Positions 50,838-60,088 of a stretch of DNA of 64,000 nt are shown one piece after another; positions within the stretch are counted from its first letter, which is position 1, and every line of letters begins with the position of its first letter. Both the position numbers and the translations under genes were made by a program. The notes beneath the pieces were generated by a model. It was not told the origin of the DNA and did not search any database. It saw only the letters and a program-made list of their open reading frames with translations. The stretch spans positions 248,001 through 312,000 of the forward strand of contig JAITMC010000002.1 in assembly GCA_031277615.1 (NCBI GenBank). Direction: 5' to 3'. The stretch is from Chryseobacterium sp. Lineage in GTDB: Bacteria; Bacteroidota; Bacteroidia; Flavobacteriales; Weeksellaceae.

Positions 50838-51468
50838 CTTTTGGTTCTTCTTTTTTCTCGATTTTCAAAAGTCTTGGGTTGTTCGGACACTTTTTATTGT
50901 AAAGTTCGATGTAGGTTCCGTTATCTTTTACATGGGAAACCACCCCCGTAGATTTATTTACGGTTAAAGTGTAATGGGTTTTCTGATAAGGGCATTCTTT
51001 CGAGGTAAGTTTACCCAGATCAAGGTAATAATTGGAGGAATCCTGATGGTAATTTCCGGCAATATCTTTAAACTCGCCGTCTACCATATAGCCGTCTGCC
51101 GTTAAGGCAATGGCTGCTTCTTCTGCGTTATCTATTTTTCCGACAAACTTTTTCAGGCCTTCAAGATCTGTGATATAGTTCATTTTACCACCCGCAGAAT
51201 ACGCGATATAGTAAAAGCTGTCTTCACTGGGAAACAGATTAAATCCGGAAAACTGCGGGGTATATTCTTTCTTACCGCCTGAAGTTTTAAGTTCCTGATT
51301 TTTGCCATAGCTGTTGTAAACCAGTACCCACGAATCTATCCTGTCATTCGGAATAATCTGCTGTAAAATACCGGAAATACCCGGAAATTTTGTTTTTTCC
51401 TGAGCATTTCCCAGAATTCCCAGAAATAAACCTATAAAGGCGATCGTTCGTGTTGCAGTTTTTATCAT
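50806..51468 (-). CDS. Exported protein of unknown function
   Basis: 220 residues with a signal peptide (MIKTATRTIAFIGLFLGILGNAQ). The mature part is strand-rich with a pair of cysteines (SKECPYQKTHYTL and NKKCPNNPRL) that may form a disulfide. The C-terminus is a Lys/Pro/Asp-rich tail. No family recognised. Its 3' end overlaps the acetyltransferase gene by 32 bases. Confidence 0.75.
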   Translation of the reverse strand: MIKTATRTIAFIGLFLGILGNAQEKTKFPGISGILQQIIPNDRIDSWVLVYNSYGKNQELKTSGGKKEYTPQFSGFNLFPSEDSFYYIAYSAGGKMNYITDLEGLKKFVGKIDNAEEAAIALTADGYMVDGEFKDIAGNYHQDSSNYYLDLGKLTSKECPYQKTHYTLTVNKSTGVVSHVKDNGTYIELYNKKCPNNPRLLKIEKKEEPKDDPKKTPKRR

Positions 51469-51500
51469 AGCTTCAGATTCAGCAGAAAATATACCAATTT

Positions 51501-52583
51501 TTACATAAACTTATCTCCTTTTTTGAAACTTTTCAGATCCAGGACATAGTCTTTGATCAGCTGGTCATTCTCCCGCGGGCAGATCAGCAATGCTTTATCC
51601 GTATCCACGACAATATAATTTTCAAGTCCGTCGATAATGACCGCTTTATTATTGTTTTTCAGGCGGATAATATTTCCTTTTGAGTTATAGGCCAGCAGAT
51701 GCTTCAGTTTTACAGCGTTTCCATTCTTATCTTTTTCTGTGTTTTCATACACAGAAGTCCAGGTTCCGAGATCGCTCCATCCCAGATCGGAAGGAATGAC
51801 GTAAACGTTCTTCGCTTTCTCCAGAATCCCGTTATCGATAGAGATTTTTTGCACTTTAGGATAGATAATCTCAATACAGTTATTCTCTTTTTCAGAGTTA
51901 TATTCACAGGCCATGAAGTGCTGCATCATCTCGGGAAGATACATTTCAAAGGCATGATGAATGCTTTTTACATTCCAGATAAATATTCCGGCATTCCATA
52001 AAAAGTCCCCGCTTTCCAGGAAGCTTTGGGCTATTTCAAGGATTGGTTTTTCGGTAAATGTTTTGACTTTAAAATATTCCGATCCCTTTTTTTCCACAAA
52101 CTGGATGTAACCGTATCCGGTGTCCGGTCTTGTTGGGGTAATTCCCAGTGTGACAAGGTATTCATGCTTCGATGCAAGATCAAAAGCCAGCTCTACTTTC
52201 TCAAGAAACACTTCTTCTTTGAGAATCAGATGATCTGCCGGCAGTACAATCATCGTTGCCTCCGGATTGATCTCAGCGATCTTGTTGGCCATATACAGGT
52301 TGCAGGCCGCTGTATTTTTCATCAGAGGCTCACCCACGATATTTTCTTCAGGAATTTCCGGAAGCTGCTGATGGGAAAGCGCTACATATTCTTTATTCGT
52401 GATCACGAATATATGTTCTTTAGGGATCACTCTGCTGATTCTATCATAGGTCTGCTGAATCATGGTACGTCCTGTCCCTAAAATATCCTGAAACTGTTTT
52501 GGAAATTTTTGCGTACTCATCGGCCAGAACCGGCTTCCGATTCCTCCGGCCATAATAACGCAGTATCTATCTGATTTTAACAT
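51501..52583 (-). CDS. manC: Mannose-1-phosphate guanylyltransferase
   Basis: 360 residues. It makes GDP-mannose from mannose 1-phosphate and GTP. The nucleotidyl-transferase signature AGGIGSRFWPMSTQKFPKQF is at about residues 12-31. VVLPADHLI-type Asp (VLPADHLIL) and FTEKP plus FLWNAGIFIWNV are conserved. Length matches the short ManC form without the isomerase domain. It overlaps the SprT-like gene by 7 bases and fits with the glycosyltransferase cluster at 56-60 kb. Confidence 0.93.
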   Translation of the reverse strand: MLKSDRYCVIMAGGIGSRFWPMSTQKFPKQFQDILGTGRTMIQQTYDRISRVIPKEHIFVITNKEYVALSHQQLPEIPEENIVGEPLMKNTAACNLYMANKIAEINPEATMIVLPADHLILKEEVFLEKVELAFDLASKHEYLVTLGITPTRPDTGYGYIQFVEKKGSEYFKVKTFTEKPILEIAQSFLESGDFLWNAGIFIWNVKSIHHAFEMYLPEMMQHFMACEYNSEKENNCIEIIYPKVQKISIDNGILEKAKNVYVIPSDLGWSDLGTWTSVYENTEKDKNGNAVKLKHLLAYNSKGNIIRLKNNNKAVIIDGLENYIVVDTDKALLICPRENDQLIKDYVLDLKSFKKGDKFM

Positions 52584-53176
52584 TCTTGCCTACATTTTTC
52601 AACCCTAGCCAAAGGCTTGAAAGAATACTTCCTTCCAGTAGCCAGATTCTTACAAAGATAGTTTTTTTTAATCAGACCTTCTAATAAATACTTTTCGTTG
52701 CGGTACATAAAAAAATCCCCCTTTTGGAGTTCCTCAATGAAATGAAGCCTATCATCCTGTTTTTCAGTATGAAAATATCTTACCAGGTCGGGGCTCGCCA
52801 TGAAATTGGCTTTTGGGGACTTTGAAAATTTCACAATGATCGGTTTCAGTTCTTCATCATATACTTCAAGGCTTTCCAGCAGCATATTTCTGAAAACGGC
52901 TTTCCATTCACTTCCATGCGGAGAGATTCTTCTTCCGTATTTTTCAAAGGCAATCAGATGGGCCAGTTCGTGGGTAAGAACGAAGAAAAAAAGCGGTGGC
53001 GTAAGCGTAGAATTTACAGTAATCTCATGGGAATTATCCGGCAGTTTTCTGTAATCGCCTAATTTGGAATTTCGGTTCCGTGTTACTTTTATATGGATAT
53101 AATAATCTGAAAACCAGATTTTTAAGTATTTAAGTGTATTTTGAGGTAAGTATTTTTCTAATGATTCAATTGGCAT
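52577..53176 (-). CDS. SprT-like zinc metalloprotease domain protein
   Basis: 199 residues. The HExxH helix is at His69-Glu70-x-x-His73 (VLTHELAHLIAFEKYG), with a third ligand His87 in SPHGSEWK, the SprT-like pattern. Eukaryotic Spartan proteases of this family cut DNA-protein crosslinks; bacterial roles are mostly unknown. It is cotranscribed with manC (7-base overlap) and follows the TolC gene by 1 base. Confidence 0.87.
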   Translation of the reverse strand: MPIESLEKYLPQNTLKYLKIWFSDYYIHIKVTRNRNSKLGDYRKLPDNSHEITVNSTLTPPLFFFVLTHELAHLIAFEKYGRRISPHGSEWKAVFRNMLLESLEVYDEELKPIIVKFSKSPKANFMASPDLVRYFHTEKQDDRLHFIEELQKGDFFMYRNEKYLLEGLIKKNYLCKNLATGRKYSFKPLARVEKCRQEC

Positions 53177-53177
53177 T

Positions 53178-54506
53178 TTATAAGCTTAATGGAACTCCCG
53201 CATAGAAACTCAACATTTTAAGGCTGAAAAGATAGTTGTATTTTGCCTGTGCAACTGATCCCTGTGCGTTTGCATAATTATTTCTGGCAACATTCACGTC
53301 ATAAATCGTCGTTCTTCCTGCAGCATAGCTTTTATCGGCAAACTCTAAAGCCAGCTTGGTACTCTTCTCTGCTTCTACGGCAGAAAGATAAGTTTCATAG
53401 TTAGCATCTGCATCAAACTGAGCTTTCTGTACATTCTGTCGTACGGTCTGCTTCTGTTGCTCCAGTGTATTTTTGGCCAAACTTTCATTGATTCTGGACT
53501 GCTCTACCTGTAATTTTGTGATGCCTTTGTTAAAGATAGGAACATTCAGGGACAGTCCTACATTTTGACCGAACTGGTCACTGTATTGTTTAAAAAAGCC
53601 CTGTTGTGCAACAAGTCTATCCTGGCCTTTTGAGATCTGATAATTATAGAAAGTACTCAATCCGGCACTGGCAGTCAATGTAGGCCAGAAAGCCGTCTTA
53701 CTTACTTCCGTCTGAGCCTCTGCAGATTTTATCCTGCTTTCTGCAGCTTTGATCTGTGGCTGTGTTTCATAAGCTGTGGCAAGAACCTCATCGGCTGTCA
53801 TCAGCTGTGTATCCAATGTATCGGGAACATTTACGTTTTCCACATCAAAATCTTTATAATCAGGAAGCTGTAAAAGCTGAGCAATGGCAAACAATGCTCT
53901 TCCCACATCGATTTCAGATTTTTTAACGTTCTGTTTCTCTCTGGCCAGAGCTGCTTCCGCCTCCGCCAGAACAGTTTGAGCTGTTGTTCCGACTTCAGTG
54001 GTTATTTTAGCCCTGTCATATTGCTTCTGAGCATTTTCCAGTGCACTCTGAGAAATCTTAACAATCTCCTTATTCAGCAAAGCGGTCAAATATTGCTGAG
54101 CGATCTGAAGAGAAATATCGTTTTTAATGGTTTCAATATCATACTGGCTGGCTTCAACATCAAACTGGGCTTTCCTTACCGTTTTGTCCAGTCTTCCGTT
54201 ATTATAAACCAACATATCCGCACTAACTCCAACACTGTTGTTGAACCTGTCATTTCTGAAACTTCCTGCCCCAAGTGATGCCTGCCCGAAGCTTACCCCG
54301 TTCGTCATATTTGCCGATAAAGTTGGCAGATATCCGTTTTTAGCAATTTTAAGGCTGGCGTCCTGTGACTGTTTGTTATACTGATTTTGGATAACCTGAA
54401 GATTATGCTCTACGGCATATTCCACACATTCTTTTAAGGACCATTTCTTCTGGGCGCTCAAACCCAGACAGCTTAATCCAAAAACGATAATCCAAACTTT
54501 TTTCAT
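53178..54506 (-). CDS. TolC-family outer-membrane efflux protein
   Basis: 442 residues with a signal peptide (MKKVWIIVFGLSCLGLSAQ). Two repeats of the OEP domain show heptad-rich helices, for example SALENAQKQYDRAKITTEVG and ALEFADKSYAAGRTTIYDVN. It forms the trimeric outer-membrane tunnel for efflux or type I export. No inner-membrane pump partner is adjacent. It heads a three-gene minus-strand unit with sprT-like and manC. Confidence 0.92.
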   Translation of the reverse strand: MKKVWIIVFGLSCLGLSAQKKWSLKECVEYAVEHNLQVIQNQYNKQSQDASLKIAKNGYLPTLSANMTNGVSFGQASLGAGSFRNDRFNNSVGVSADMLVYNNGRLDKTVRKAQFDVEASQYDIETIKNDISLQIAQQYLTALLNKEIVKISQSALENAQKQYDRAKITTEVGTTAQTVLAEAEAALAREKQNVKKSEIDVGRALFAIAQLLQLPDYKDFDVENVNVPDTLDTQLMTADEVLATAYETQPQIKAAESRIKSAEAQTEVSKTAFWPTLTASAGLSTFYNYQISKGQDRLVAQQGFFKQYSDQFGQNVGLSLNVPIFNKGITKLQVEQSRINESLAKNTLEQQKQTVRQNVQKAQFDADANYETYLSAVEAEKSTKLALEFADKSYAAGRTTIYDVNVARNNYANAQGSVAQAKYNYLFSLKMLSFYAGVPLSL

Positions 54507-54686
54507 AGTAGATTGTTTATTTGTTTTTAATAGTCATATGGAACCGCGCCTTCTTCATCAATATTTGTACTTCCCGTTACGGCGATTTCATATTAAGATT
54601 TTTCAATATTAGACGAATTAAATATAAAAAAGTTACAGACAGAAAAATATATTTTATTTTAAAAAAACTTTTGAGAATTTTGCATC

Positions 54687-55931
54687 ATGACACACGAACA
54701 ATACCAGGAAGCGGTAGACTGGCTTTTTGTACAGGCTCCCAATTATCAGATTGACGGCCAGAAGGCATACAAGCCCGGCCTGGACAATATCATCAGGCTC
54801 TGTTCTTTTTTCGGAAATCCACAGGATAAGATCCGATGCATCCATATCGGAGGAACCAACGGAAAAGGGTCTTCAAGCAATATGCTGGCTTCTGTTCTTC
54901 AGGAAGCCGGATACAAGGTTGGATTATACAATTCGCCTCATCTTATTGATTTTACAGAGCGGATTAAAGTAAACGGAATCAACTGTGACAAGGAATTTGT
55001 TTTTGAATTTATCCAAAAGCTGAAAAACCTTCCGGAAGATATTAAACCATCTTTTTTTGAGTTTACCACCGTTATGGCTTTTGAATATTTTTATCAGAAA
55101 AAAGTTGATTTTGCCATTATTGAAGTAGGATTAGGCGGAAGACTGGATTCCACCAACATCATAAAGCCTTTGGTTTCTGCCATTACGAATGTTCAGCTGG
55201 ATCATCAGAATATACTGGGGGATACTATTGAAGAAATTGCAGCAGAAAAGGCAGGCATCATTAAAAACGGCATTCCGGTAGTTTCCGGTGATGACAATGA
55301 AGCGGTAAAACATATTATTCAGAACAAAGCAATTCAGGAAAAAGCACCGTTTATTGACGCTACACAGATCATTACACATCTTACCTCCGATTTGCAGGGA
55401 CAGTATCAGCAGAAAAACATCCGTGTTGTGCTTGCCCTTATCACTGAACTGCAAAAACAGAATATCTCAATTTCCGATAAAAATATCGAACAGGGACTGT
55501 TGAATGTTCACAACAACACGGGGTTTATAGGCCGTTGGTATGAATTTTCCAAAAATCCTCTCACCATATGTGATACGGGCCACAACCAGGCAGGTCTGGA
55601 ATATGTTTTTTCGCAGCTTAATTCTATCGGCAGGCATAAGCATGTTATTCTTGGTTTTGTAAATGATAAAAAAATAGATGAAGTCATGGCTCTTCTTCCT
55701 GAAAATTCTGAGTTTTATTTTGCCAAACCTTCCATCAACAGGGGAAGACATCCTCGGGATTATGAAAATTTGCTTCAGGAGGCCAAAATTTTTTATAAAA
55801 TTTTCGATTCTGTACAGGAAGCGTATCTGTCTGCAAAAGAACGATGTACAAATGAAGAAATGATTTTTATCGGCGGAAGCAACTTTGTTGTTGGAGAATT
55901 TTTAGAAAAAAATTTGGAGATATCCGAATAA
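54687..55931 (+). CDS. folC: Folylpolyglutamate/dihydrofolate synthase
   Basis: 414 residues. The P-loop GGTNGKGSSS is at about residues 55-64, with the Mur-ligase-type VGLGGRLDSTNI and the C-terminal GHNQAGLEYV. It adds glutamate to folates, and in bacteria often also makes dihydrofolate. Its last bases contain the promoter of the following tRNA genes (55913-55943). Confidence 0.96.
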   Translation: MTHEQYQEAVDWLFVQAPNYQIDGQKAYKPGLDNIIRLCSFFGNPQDKIRCIHIGGTNGKGSSSNMLASVLQEAGYKVGLYNSPHLIDFTERIKVNGINCDKEFVFEFIQKLKNLPEDIKPSFFEFTTVMAFEYFYQKKVDFAIIEVGLGGRLDSTNIIKPLVSAITNVQLDHQNILGDTIEEIAAEKAGIIKNGIPVVSGDDNEAVKHIIQNKAIQEKAPFIDATQIITHLTSDLQGQYQQKNIRVVLALITELQKQNISISDKNIEQGLLNVHNNTGFIGRWYEFSKNPLTICDTGHNQAGLEYVFSQLNSIGRHKHVILGFVNDKKIDEVMALLPENSEFYFAKPSINRGRHPRDYENLLQEAKIFYKIFDSVQEAYLSAKERCTNEEMIFIGGSNFVVGEFLEKNLEISE

Positions 55932-55943
55932 GTCGTATATTTG
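55913..55943 (+). promoter_or_regulatory. tRNA promoter, both boxes present
   Basis: TTTG at 55913-55916, a 19-base spacer, then TATATTTG at 55936-55943: exact consensus. It overlaps the folC 3' end and stop codon and lies 31 bases before the first tRNA. Confidence 0.82.
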
Positions 55944-55974
55944 CACCACTCTAATCGAGGAAACAAAGATAAGA

Positions 55975-56049
55975 GGGTTCTTAGCTCAGTTGGTTCAGAG
56001 CATCTGGTTTACACCCAGAGGGTCGGGGGTTCGAATCCCTCAGGACCCA
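55975..56049 (+). tRNA. tRNA-Val (anticodon TAC), copy 1
   Basis: 75-base cloverleaf: acceptor GGGTTCT with AGGACCC (one G-T wobble), D-loop AGCTCAGTTGGTTCAGAGC, anticodon stem TCTGG/CCAGA with loop TTTACAC (anticodon TAC, valine), T-loop GGTTCGAATCC and discriminator A. CCA is not encoded. Confidence 0.96.
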
Positions 56050-56082
56050 CAGAAAAGGAAACGAAACCTTTCAAAAAAATTC

Positions 56083-56157
56083 GGGTTCTTAGCTCAGTTG
56101 GTTCAGAGCATCTGGTTTACACCCAGAGGGTCGGGGGTTCGAATCCCTCAGGACCCA
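56083..56157 (+). tRNA. tRNA-Val (anticodon TAC), copy 2
   Basis: Identical in all 75 bases to copy 1, separated from it by 33 bases. Both are read from one promoter and end at one terminator. CCA is not encoded. Confidence 0.96.
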
Positions 56158-56160
56158 CAG

Positions 56161-56192
56161 AAATCTCTCTTTTTTAAGGGAGATTTTTTTGT
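56161..56192 (+). terminator. Terminator of the tRNA-Val pair
   Basis: Nine-base-pair stem (56161-56169 with 56178-56186, AAATCTCTC and its near complement), followed by a T-run. It begins 4 bases past the second tRNA. Confidence 0.8.
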
Positions 56193-56219
56193 TTTTAAGC
56201 TTATTCTTTATAATGTAGC

Positions 56220-57122
56220 TCAATTCATGATTTTAAAAAGGAGTCCCAGCTTATAGAGATCAAGATACCGGAGATTAACATTGCCTTTTAGGAGCTGCCT
56301 TTTTATCATCTTCAGGGCCGGTTCGCCTAAAAGAATTCTGATGACAAAAGAAAAAGGGGTGCTATGAAGCTTGATATACCATTTTACCAGTTTAACTTCA
56401 GCCAGTTTAGGTTTCAGATCCTCATCTTTAAGCATTCCGGCCAGACTTTCTACAGATTCAGCTACTTTTTCTACATATACCCTATTGCTTTCCAGGTCAT
56501 TATTCAATATGGCATTATCAATATGATGGATTTTTACTTTTGCAGATTTTAATTCCATCGCAAACAGAAGATCTTCATAGCCGTATTTCTGGAATTCCGG
56601 ATTGAATTTTATTTTTTCAAAGATTTCTTTTTTAATGATAAAATTATTGGTCTGAAAACTTAAATAGGGTTTATTACGGCGTAATTCAACCGGAAGATTC
56701 TCTCTTTCTACGGCAAACTTCCACCTCAGGTAATGCTCAGGATCTGAAGCGTTCGGGGGAGCATTCCGACCTCCGTAAATGACCTCCGCCTGTGGGGTTT
56801 TCTTTATAAATTCAGTATAATTCTTTAAGAAGTCTTTAGTATTAATTTTCCCGTCACAATCCAGAAATAAAAAATAATCTCCCGTTGCATATTGCTTAAA
56901 AAGATTTCGGATACGGGATCTTCCTATGTTTTTTTCAAGAAAGACCAACTGATCTACCCCGTGACTGAGATGTTGGCTGAGCGTTTTAAAATGGTTATCA
57001 GACGCATCATCAATCAGGATAATTTCCGCATCAATTCTGTTTATCCCGATTTCTTTTTTTAAATCAGAAACCAGTTCGCGAACATCAAAATTATAGACAG
57101 GAATACATATGGAAAGCTTCAT
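56220..57122 (-). CDS. Glycosyltransferase family 2
   Basis: 300 residues, GT-A fold. The nucleotide-sugar site has IPVYNFDV, LIDDASDN and the DxD-like LFLDCDGKI. The rest matches family-2 transferases that extend surface glycans. It is last in a run of minus-strand genes; its start overlaps the upstream GT9 stop by one base (TAATG), so the two are translated together. Confidence 0.9.
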   Translation of the reverse strand: MKLSICIPVYNFDVRELVSDLKKEIGINRIDAEIILIDDASDNHFKTLSQHLSHGVDQLVFLEKNIGRSRIRNLFKQYATGDYFLFLDCDGKINTKDFLKNYTEFIKKTPQAEVIYGGRNAPPNASDPEHYLRWKFAVERENLPVELRRNKPYLSFQTNNFIIKKEIFEKIKFNPEFQKYGYEDLLFAMELKSAKVKIHHIDNAILNNDLESNRVYVEKVAESVESLAGMLKDEDLKPKLAEVKLVKWYIKLHSTPFSFVIRILLGEPALKMIKRQLLKGNVNLRYLDLYKLGLLFKIMN

Positions 57123-58093
57123 TATAACCGGATTTTTTCAATGATCTTCTGAACATCCAGTTCTTCAAGACAGGCCCAGTCACCGCGATAACATTCTTTA
57201 TCCCCAAAAACGGAACACGGTCTGCAGGTAAGGTCTTTTACCTGAGCTACATCATCTTCCTTCTGCCCAAATCCTAAAAAGCCGGCGTAAGGATGTGTAG
57301 CTCCCCAAACGGAAACACACCGGGTACCCATTAGACTTGCCAGATGCATATTGGCAGAATCCATAGAAATCATCAGCTCTAATTCTGAAATCTTCTTCAG
57401 TTCCTCTGTAAGGCTCAGTTTTCCGGAAAGACTATGGGTATTGGGAATTTCTTTTTCCCATCTTTCGAGGGTTTCAGTTTCGTTTTTCCCGCCTCCGAAG
57501 AAATATAAAGTATGTTTCTGTGCCAGTATTTTTGCCAGTTCGTATGATTTTTCCAGAGGCAGCATTTTGCCTTTGTGCTGGGCAAAAGGAGCAAAGCCTA
57601 TTCCTGATTTTGGTCCTGATATTGGTCTCAGCTTATGGGAAAGCTGCACCTGGTACCCCATGCTCCGGAAAACATCGGCGTAACGCTCAACTGTTTTTTT
57701 CAACTGCTTTTTATTCAGGTTCCAGACGTCGGTAAGCTCTTCTTTTTCTTCTTTCCCTTTATCGATCTTAAAGACTTTCAGGCCCCTCCTTCTGTAAATT
57801 CCGTCAAGAATTTTGGTTCTGATCACATCATGAAGATTGGCTATACAATCAGGGTTAAATTCTTTGATCAGCTCATGGGCAAGTCTTCTCAATCCGAAAA
57901 AACCTTTATATTCATCCAGATTGATTCCTTTGAAAATCACATTCGGAATTCCGGCAAATAAACTTTCAAAATTTTTTCTGGAGACCATAATAATTTCCAC
58001 ATCAGGATTCTGTTCCAGAAATTCTCTGAAAACAGGCGCTGTCATGGCAACATCTCCAAATGCAGAAAAACGATATGCTAAGATTCTGGTCAC
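57122..58093 (-). CDS. Glycosyltransferase family 9 (heptosyltransferase-like)
   Basis: 323 residues, GT-B fold as in LPS heptosyltransferases. The start is GTG at 58093, 2 bases after the sufE stop, giving MTRILAYRFSAFGDVAM, the typical N-terminal motif. Visible are GIGFAPFAQHKGKMLP, the donor-site SMDSANMHLASLMGTRCVSVWGATHP (in two parts: SMDSANMHLASLMG and CVSVWGATHP) and the Cys-rich C-terminal CRPCSVFGDKECYRGDWACL. It probably adds a sugar to LPS core or a similar glycan. Confidence 0.92.
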   Translation of the reverse strand: MTRILAYRFSAFGDVAMTAPVFREFLEQNPDVEIIMVSRKNFESLFAGIPNVIFKGINLDEYKGFFGLRRLAHELIKEFNPDCIANLHDVIRTKILDGIYRRRGLKVFKIDKGKEEKEELTDVWNLNKKQLKKTVERYADVFRSMGYQVQLSHKLRPISGPKSGIGFAPFAQHKGKMLPLEKSYELAKILAQKHTLYFFGGGKNETETLERWEKEIPNTHSLSGKLSLTEELKKISELELMISMDSANMHLASLMGTRCVSVWGATHPYAGFLGFGQKEDDVAQVKDLTCRPCSVFGDKECYRGDWACLEELDVQKIIEKIRL

Positions 58094-58095
58094 GA

Positions 58096-58515
58096 TTATG
58101 ATTTCAGCTGGTAAGCTACTGCGTAAAACTTGATCTGTTTGGTCATTGCCATCAACCCATTCGCTCTGGATGGCGAAAGAAATTCCTGCAACCCGATTTC
58201 CGAGATAAATTCAAAATCAGAATCCAGAATCTCCTGAGTAGCATGACCACTGTAAATACTTACCAAAAGAGAAACAATTCCTTTAGGCAGGATTCCATCT
58301 GAATCTGCGTTGAAAAAAAGTTTTCCATCTTTGAATTCAGCATCAATCCATACCTTGCTCTGGCAGCCTTTGATCAGGTTTTCCTCAGTTTTCTTATCTT
58401 CCGGAAGTCCTTTCAGTTCTTTTCCCAGATCAATGATGTACTCATATTTCTGCTCCCAGTCGTCAAGAAATGCAAATTCGTCGATTATTTCCTGCTGTTT
58501 TTCTTTAATGGTCAT
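58096..58515 (-). CDS. sufE: SufE Fe-S assembly sulfur acceptor
   Basis: 139 residues, standard SufE. The active-site Cys51 sits in IKGCQSKVW. SufE takes sulfur from SufS and passes it to the SufBCD scaffold. It is not with other suf genes here but sits inside the glycosyltransferase run, 2 bases before GT9, so it is probably cotranscribed with it. Confidence 0.93.
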   Translation of the reverse strand: MTIKEKQQEIIDEFAFLDDWEQKYEYIIDLGKELKGLPEDKKTEENLIKGCQSKVWIDAEFKDGKLFFNADSDGILPKGIVSLLVSIYSGHATQEILDSDFEFISEIGLQEFLSPSRANGLMAMTKQIKFYAVAYQLKS

Positions 58516-58615
58516 TTTTTACAAATTTCTTAATGCAAAGATACTAAATTTAGAAATTTTAAGTTTTTCTTAAGCTTTTATTTATATTGTTAAGCGGATA
58601 AAACCTTCTACTTCC

Positions 58616-59713
58616 TTAAGACCGGGATGCCTGATCAAATACCTGAAGTAGTTTTACTTCTTCATTTTCCCAGCAGAAGACCTTGGAAGCTTTTTCCAGT
58701 TCTTCCCGGTAAGCCGGTCTTCCTTTGCTGATCACTTTTTTTACCGCTATGGCAATGTGTTCAGGCTGATGATCCTGAATGATCTCTCCCACGTCAAACT
58801 GGCTTTTAATATGTTCCATTTCAGGAAGGCCTGATAAAACAACCGGAACCCGGCACTGAATATAATCCAGCACTTTATTCGGAAGCGAATACAGATAGCT
58901 GTCCCCGCCATTCTCCTCAATACTCATTCCCACATCAGCGGTAATGGTTATCTTCTTCAGGTCCTCAGGGCTCAGTTTTCCTAAAAACTGCACTTTATCC
59001 TGAAGATTTTCCCTGATCACCAGCTCTTCATATTCATTTCTCCTGGGTCCGTCTCCAGCAATTTTCAGCAGTACGCCTTCCAGATGATGCATCGCCAGAA
59101 TAGCTTTATCAATACCCCGGAAGGGATTAATGGCTCCCTGATACAGAAGTATTTTAGGGGAATTTTCAGGAATTTCCGCCGTAAAATTCATTTTTCTCGG
59201 AGCATTTTGTACCACCACCGGCTTGATGCCATATTTTTTCTGAAACCATTTTGCATAGCTTCCGCTGGCCGTTATCATCAGATCAAGACCGGGAATAATT
59301 TTTTTTTCCAGATACCGCCACAATTTTTGTGACATTTTGCCCTGAATGGCAGGCATTTCCGAAAAGATTTCATGACTGTCAAATACCAGAGGAATATTCA
59401 GCTTTCTGGCCATAAGATAATTCGGCAGCAAGGCATCCACATCATTGGCATGAAGAATGGTATTACGGTCTGCTTTCTTTTTTAATTCATGATACAGCTT
59501 CCAGTTGAATTCAAAATAAGCGGTTTTTAAACTTTTGGAGGCCAGATGTATTCTGGAAAAGGGATAGGGACGCTCCATTTTTTCGGCTCCGTTCCAGTCG
59601 TTTCCAATCAGATCTATCTGATAACCATCTTCATACAACGTTCTGCAAACCTTTTCTATACGCTGGTCTGTGTACAGATTACTGAATGCAGAAGTAATGA
59701 TCTTCTTCTTCAT
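58616..59713 (-). CDS. Glycosyltransferase family 4
   Basis: 365 residues, GT-B fold. The donor-site signatures ILLYQGAINPFRGID and the C-terminal SIEENGGDSYLYSLPNKVLDY (with the EX7E region) are present. It probably builds surface polysaccharide. Its start overlaps the upstream small membrane-protein stop by one base (TAATG). Confidence 0.88.
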   Translation of the reverse strand: MKKKIITSAFSNLYTDQRIEKVCRTLYEDGYQIDLIGNDWNGAEKMERPYPFSRIHLASKSLKTAYFEFNWKLYHELKKKADRNTILHANDVDALLPNYLMARKLNIPLVFDSHEIFSEMPAIQGKMSQKLWRYLEKKIIPGLDLMITASGSYAKWFQKKYGIKPVVVQNAPRKMNFTAEIPENSPKILLYQGAINPFRGIDKAILAMHHLEGVLLKIAGDGPRRNEYEELVIRENLQDKVQFLGKLSPEDLKKITITADVGMSIEENGGDSYLYSLPNKVLDYIQCRVPVVLSGLPEMEHIKSQFDVGEIIQDHQPEHIAIAVKKVISKGRPAYREELEKASKVFCWENEEVKLLQVFDQASRS

Positions 59714-59937
59714 TATTTTTTATTTCCGATCATCAGATGGTAGACTTGAATAAAGCAGATGAGCCCATTCGGAATAATAACCGGCCAGAGCATTCCGTTA
59801 AATATACCATAAATGACAAAGCAGATACAGCCGATCATATTGACCACTCTGATTTTTCTTACATCTTTCAATATGAAACTCAGTACGATAAAAACTGATG
59901 CAGAATAGCCGACATAGGTCGTAATATTGGAATCCAT
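59713..59937 (-). CDS. Small YgjV-like membrane protein
   Basis: 74 residues, about three hydrophobic segments (VGYSASVFIVLSFILKD, VNMIGCICFVIYGIFNG, LWPVIIPNGLICFIQVYHL), resembling a truncated YgjV family protein or a SemiSWEET-like module. Function unknown. It is first in the unit with the GT4 gene (1-base overlap). Confidence 0.7.
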   Translation of the reverse strand: MDSNITTYVGYSASVFIVLSFILKDVRKIRVVNMIGCICFVIYGIFNGMLWPVIIPNGLICFIQVYHLMIGNKK

Positions 59938-60088
59938 GGAGAAATTTTAGGGATAACAAACTTAATCATTTTCAATAAGATAATAAAATTTTTTGTGACA
60001 TAAAGTCATTAATTGGTTTTTGGTAAAATATTTGTAATTTAGATAATGAATAAATGGTAATGTTGCCTTTATTCTAATGAGATATATT

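Noticed and set aside
55941-56256. Open frames with an internal repeat across the tRNA pair
   Set aside because: They are translations of the two identical tRNA genes, not proteins.
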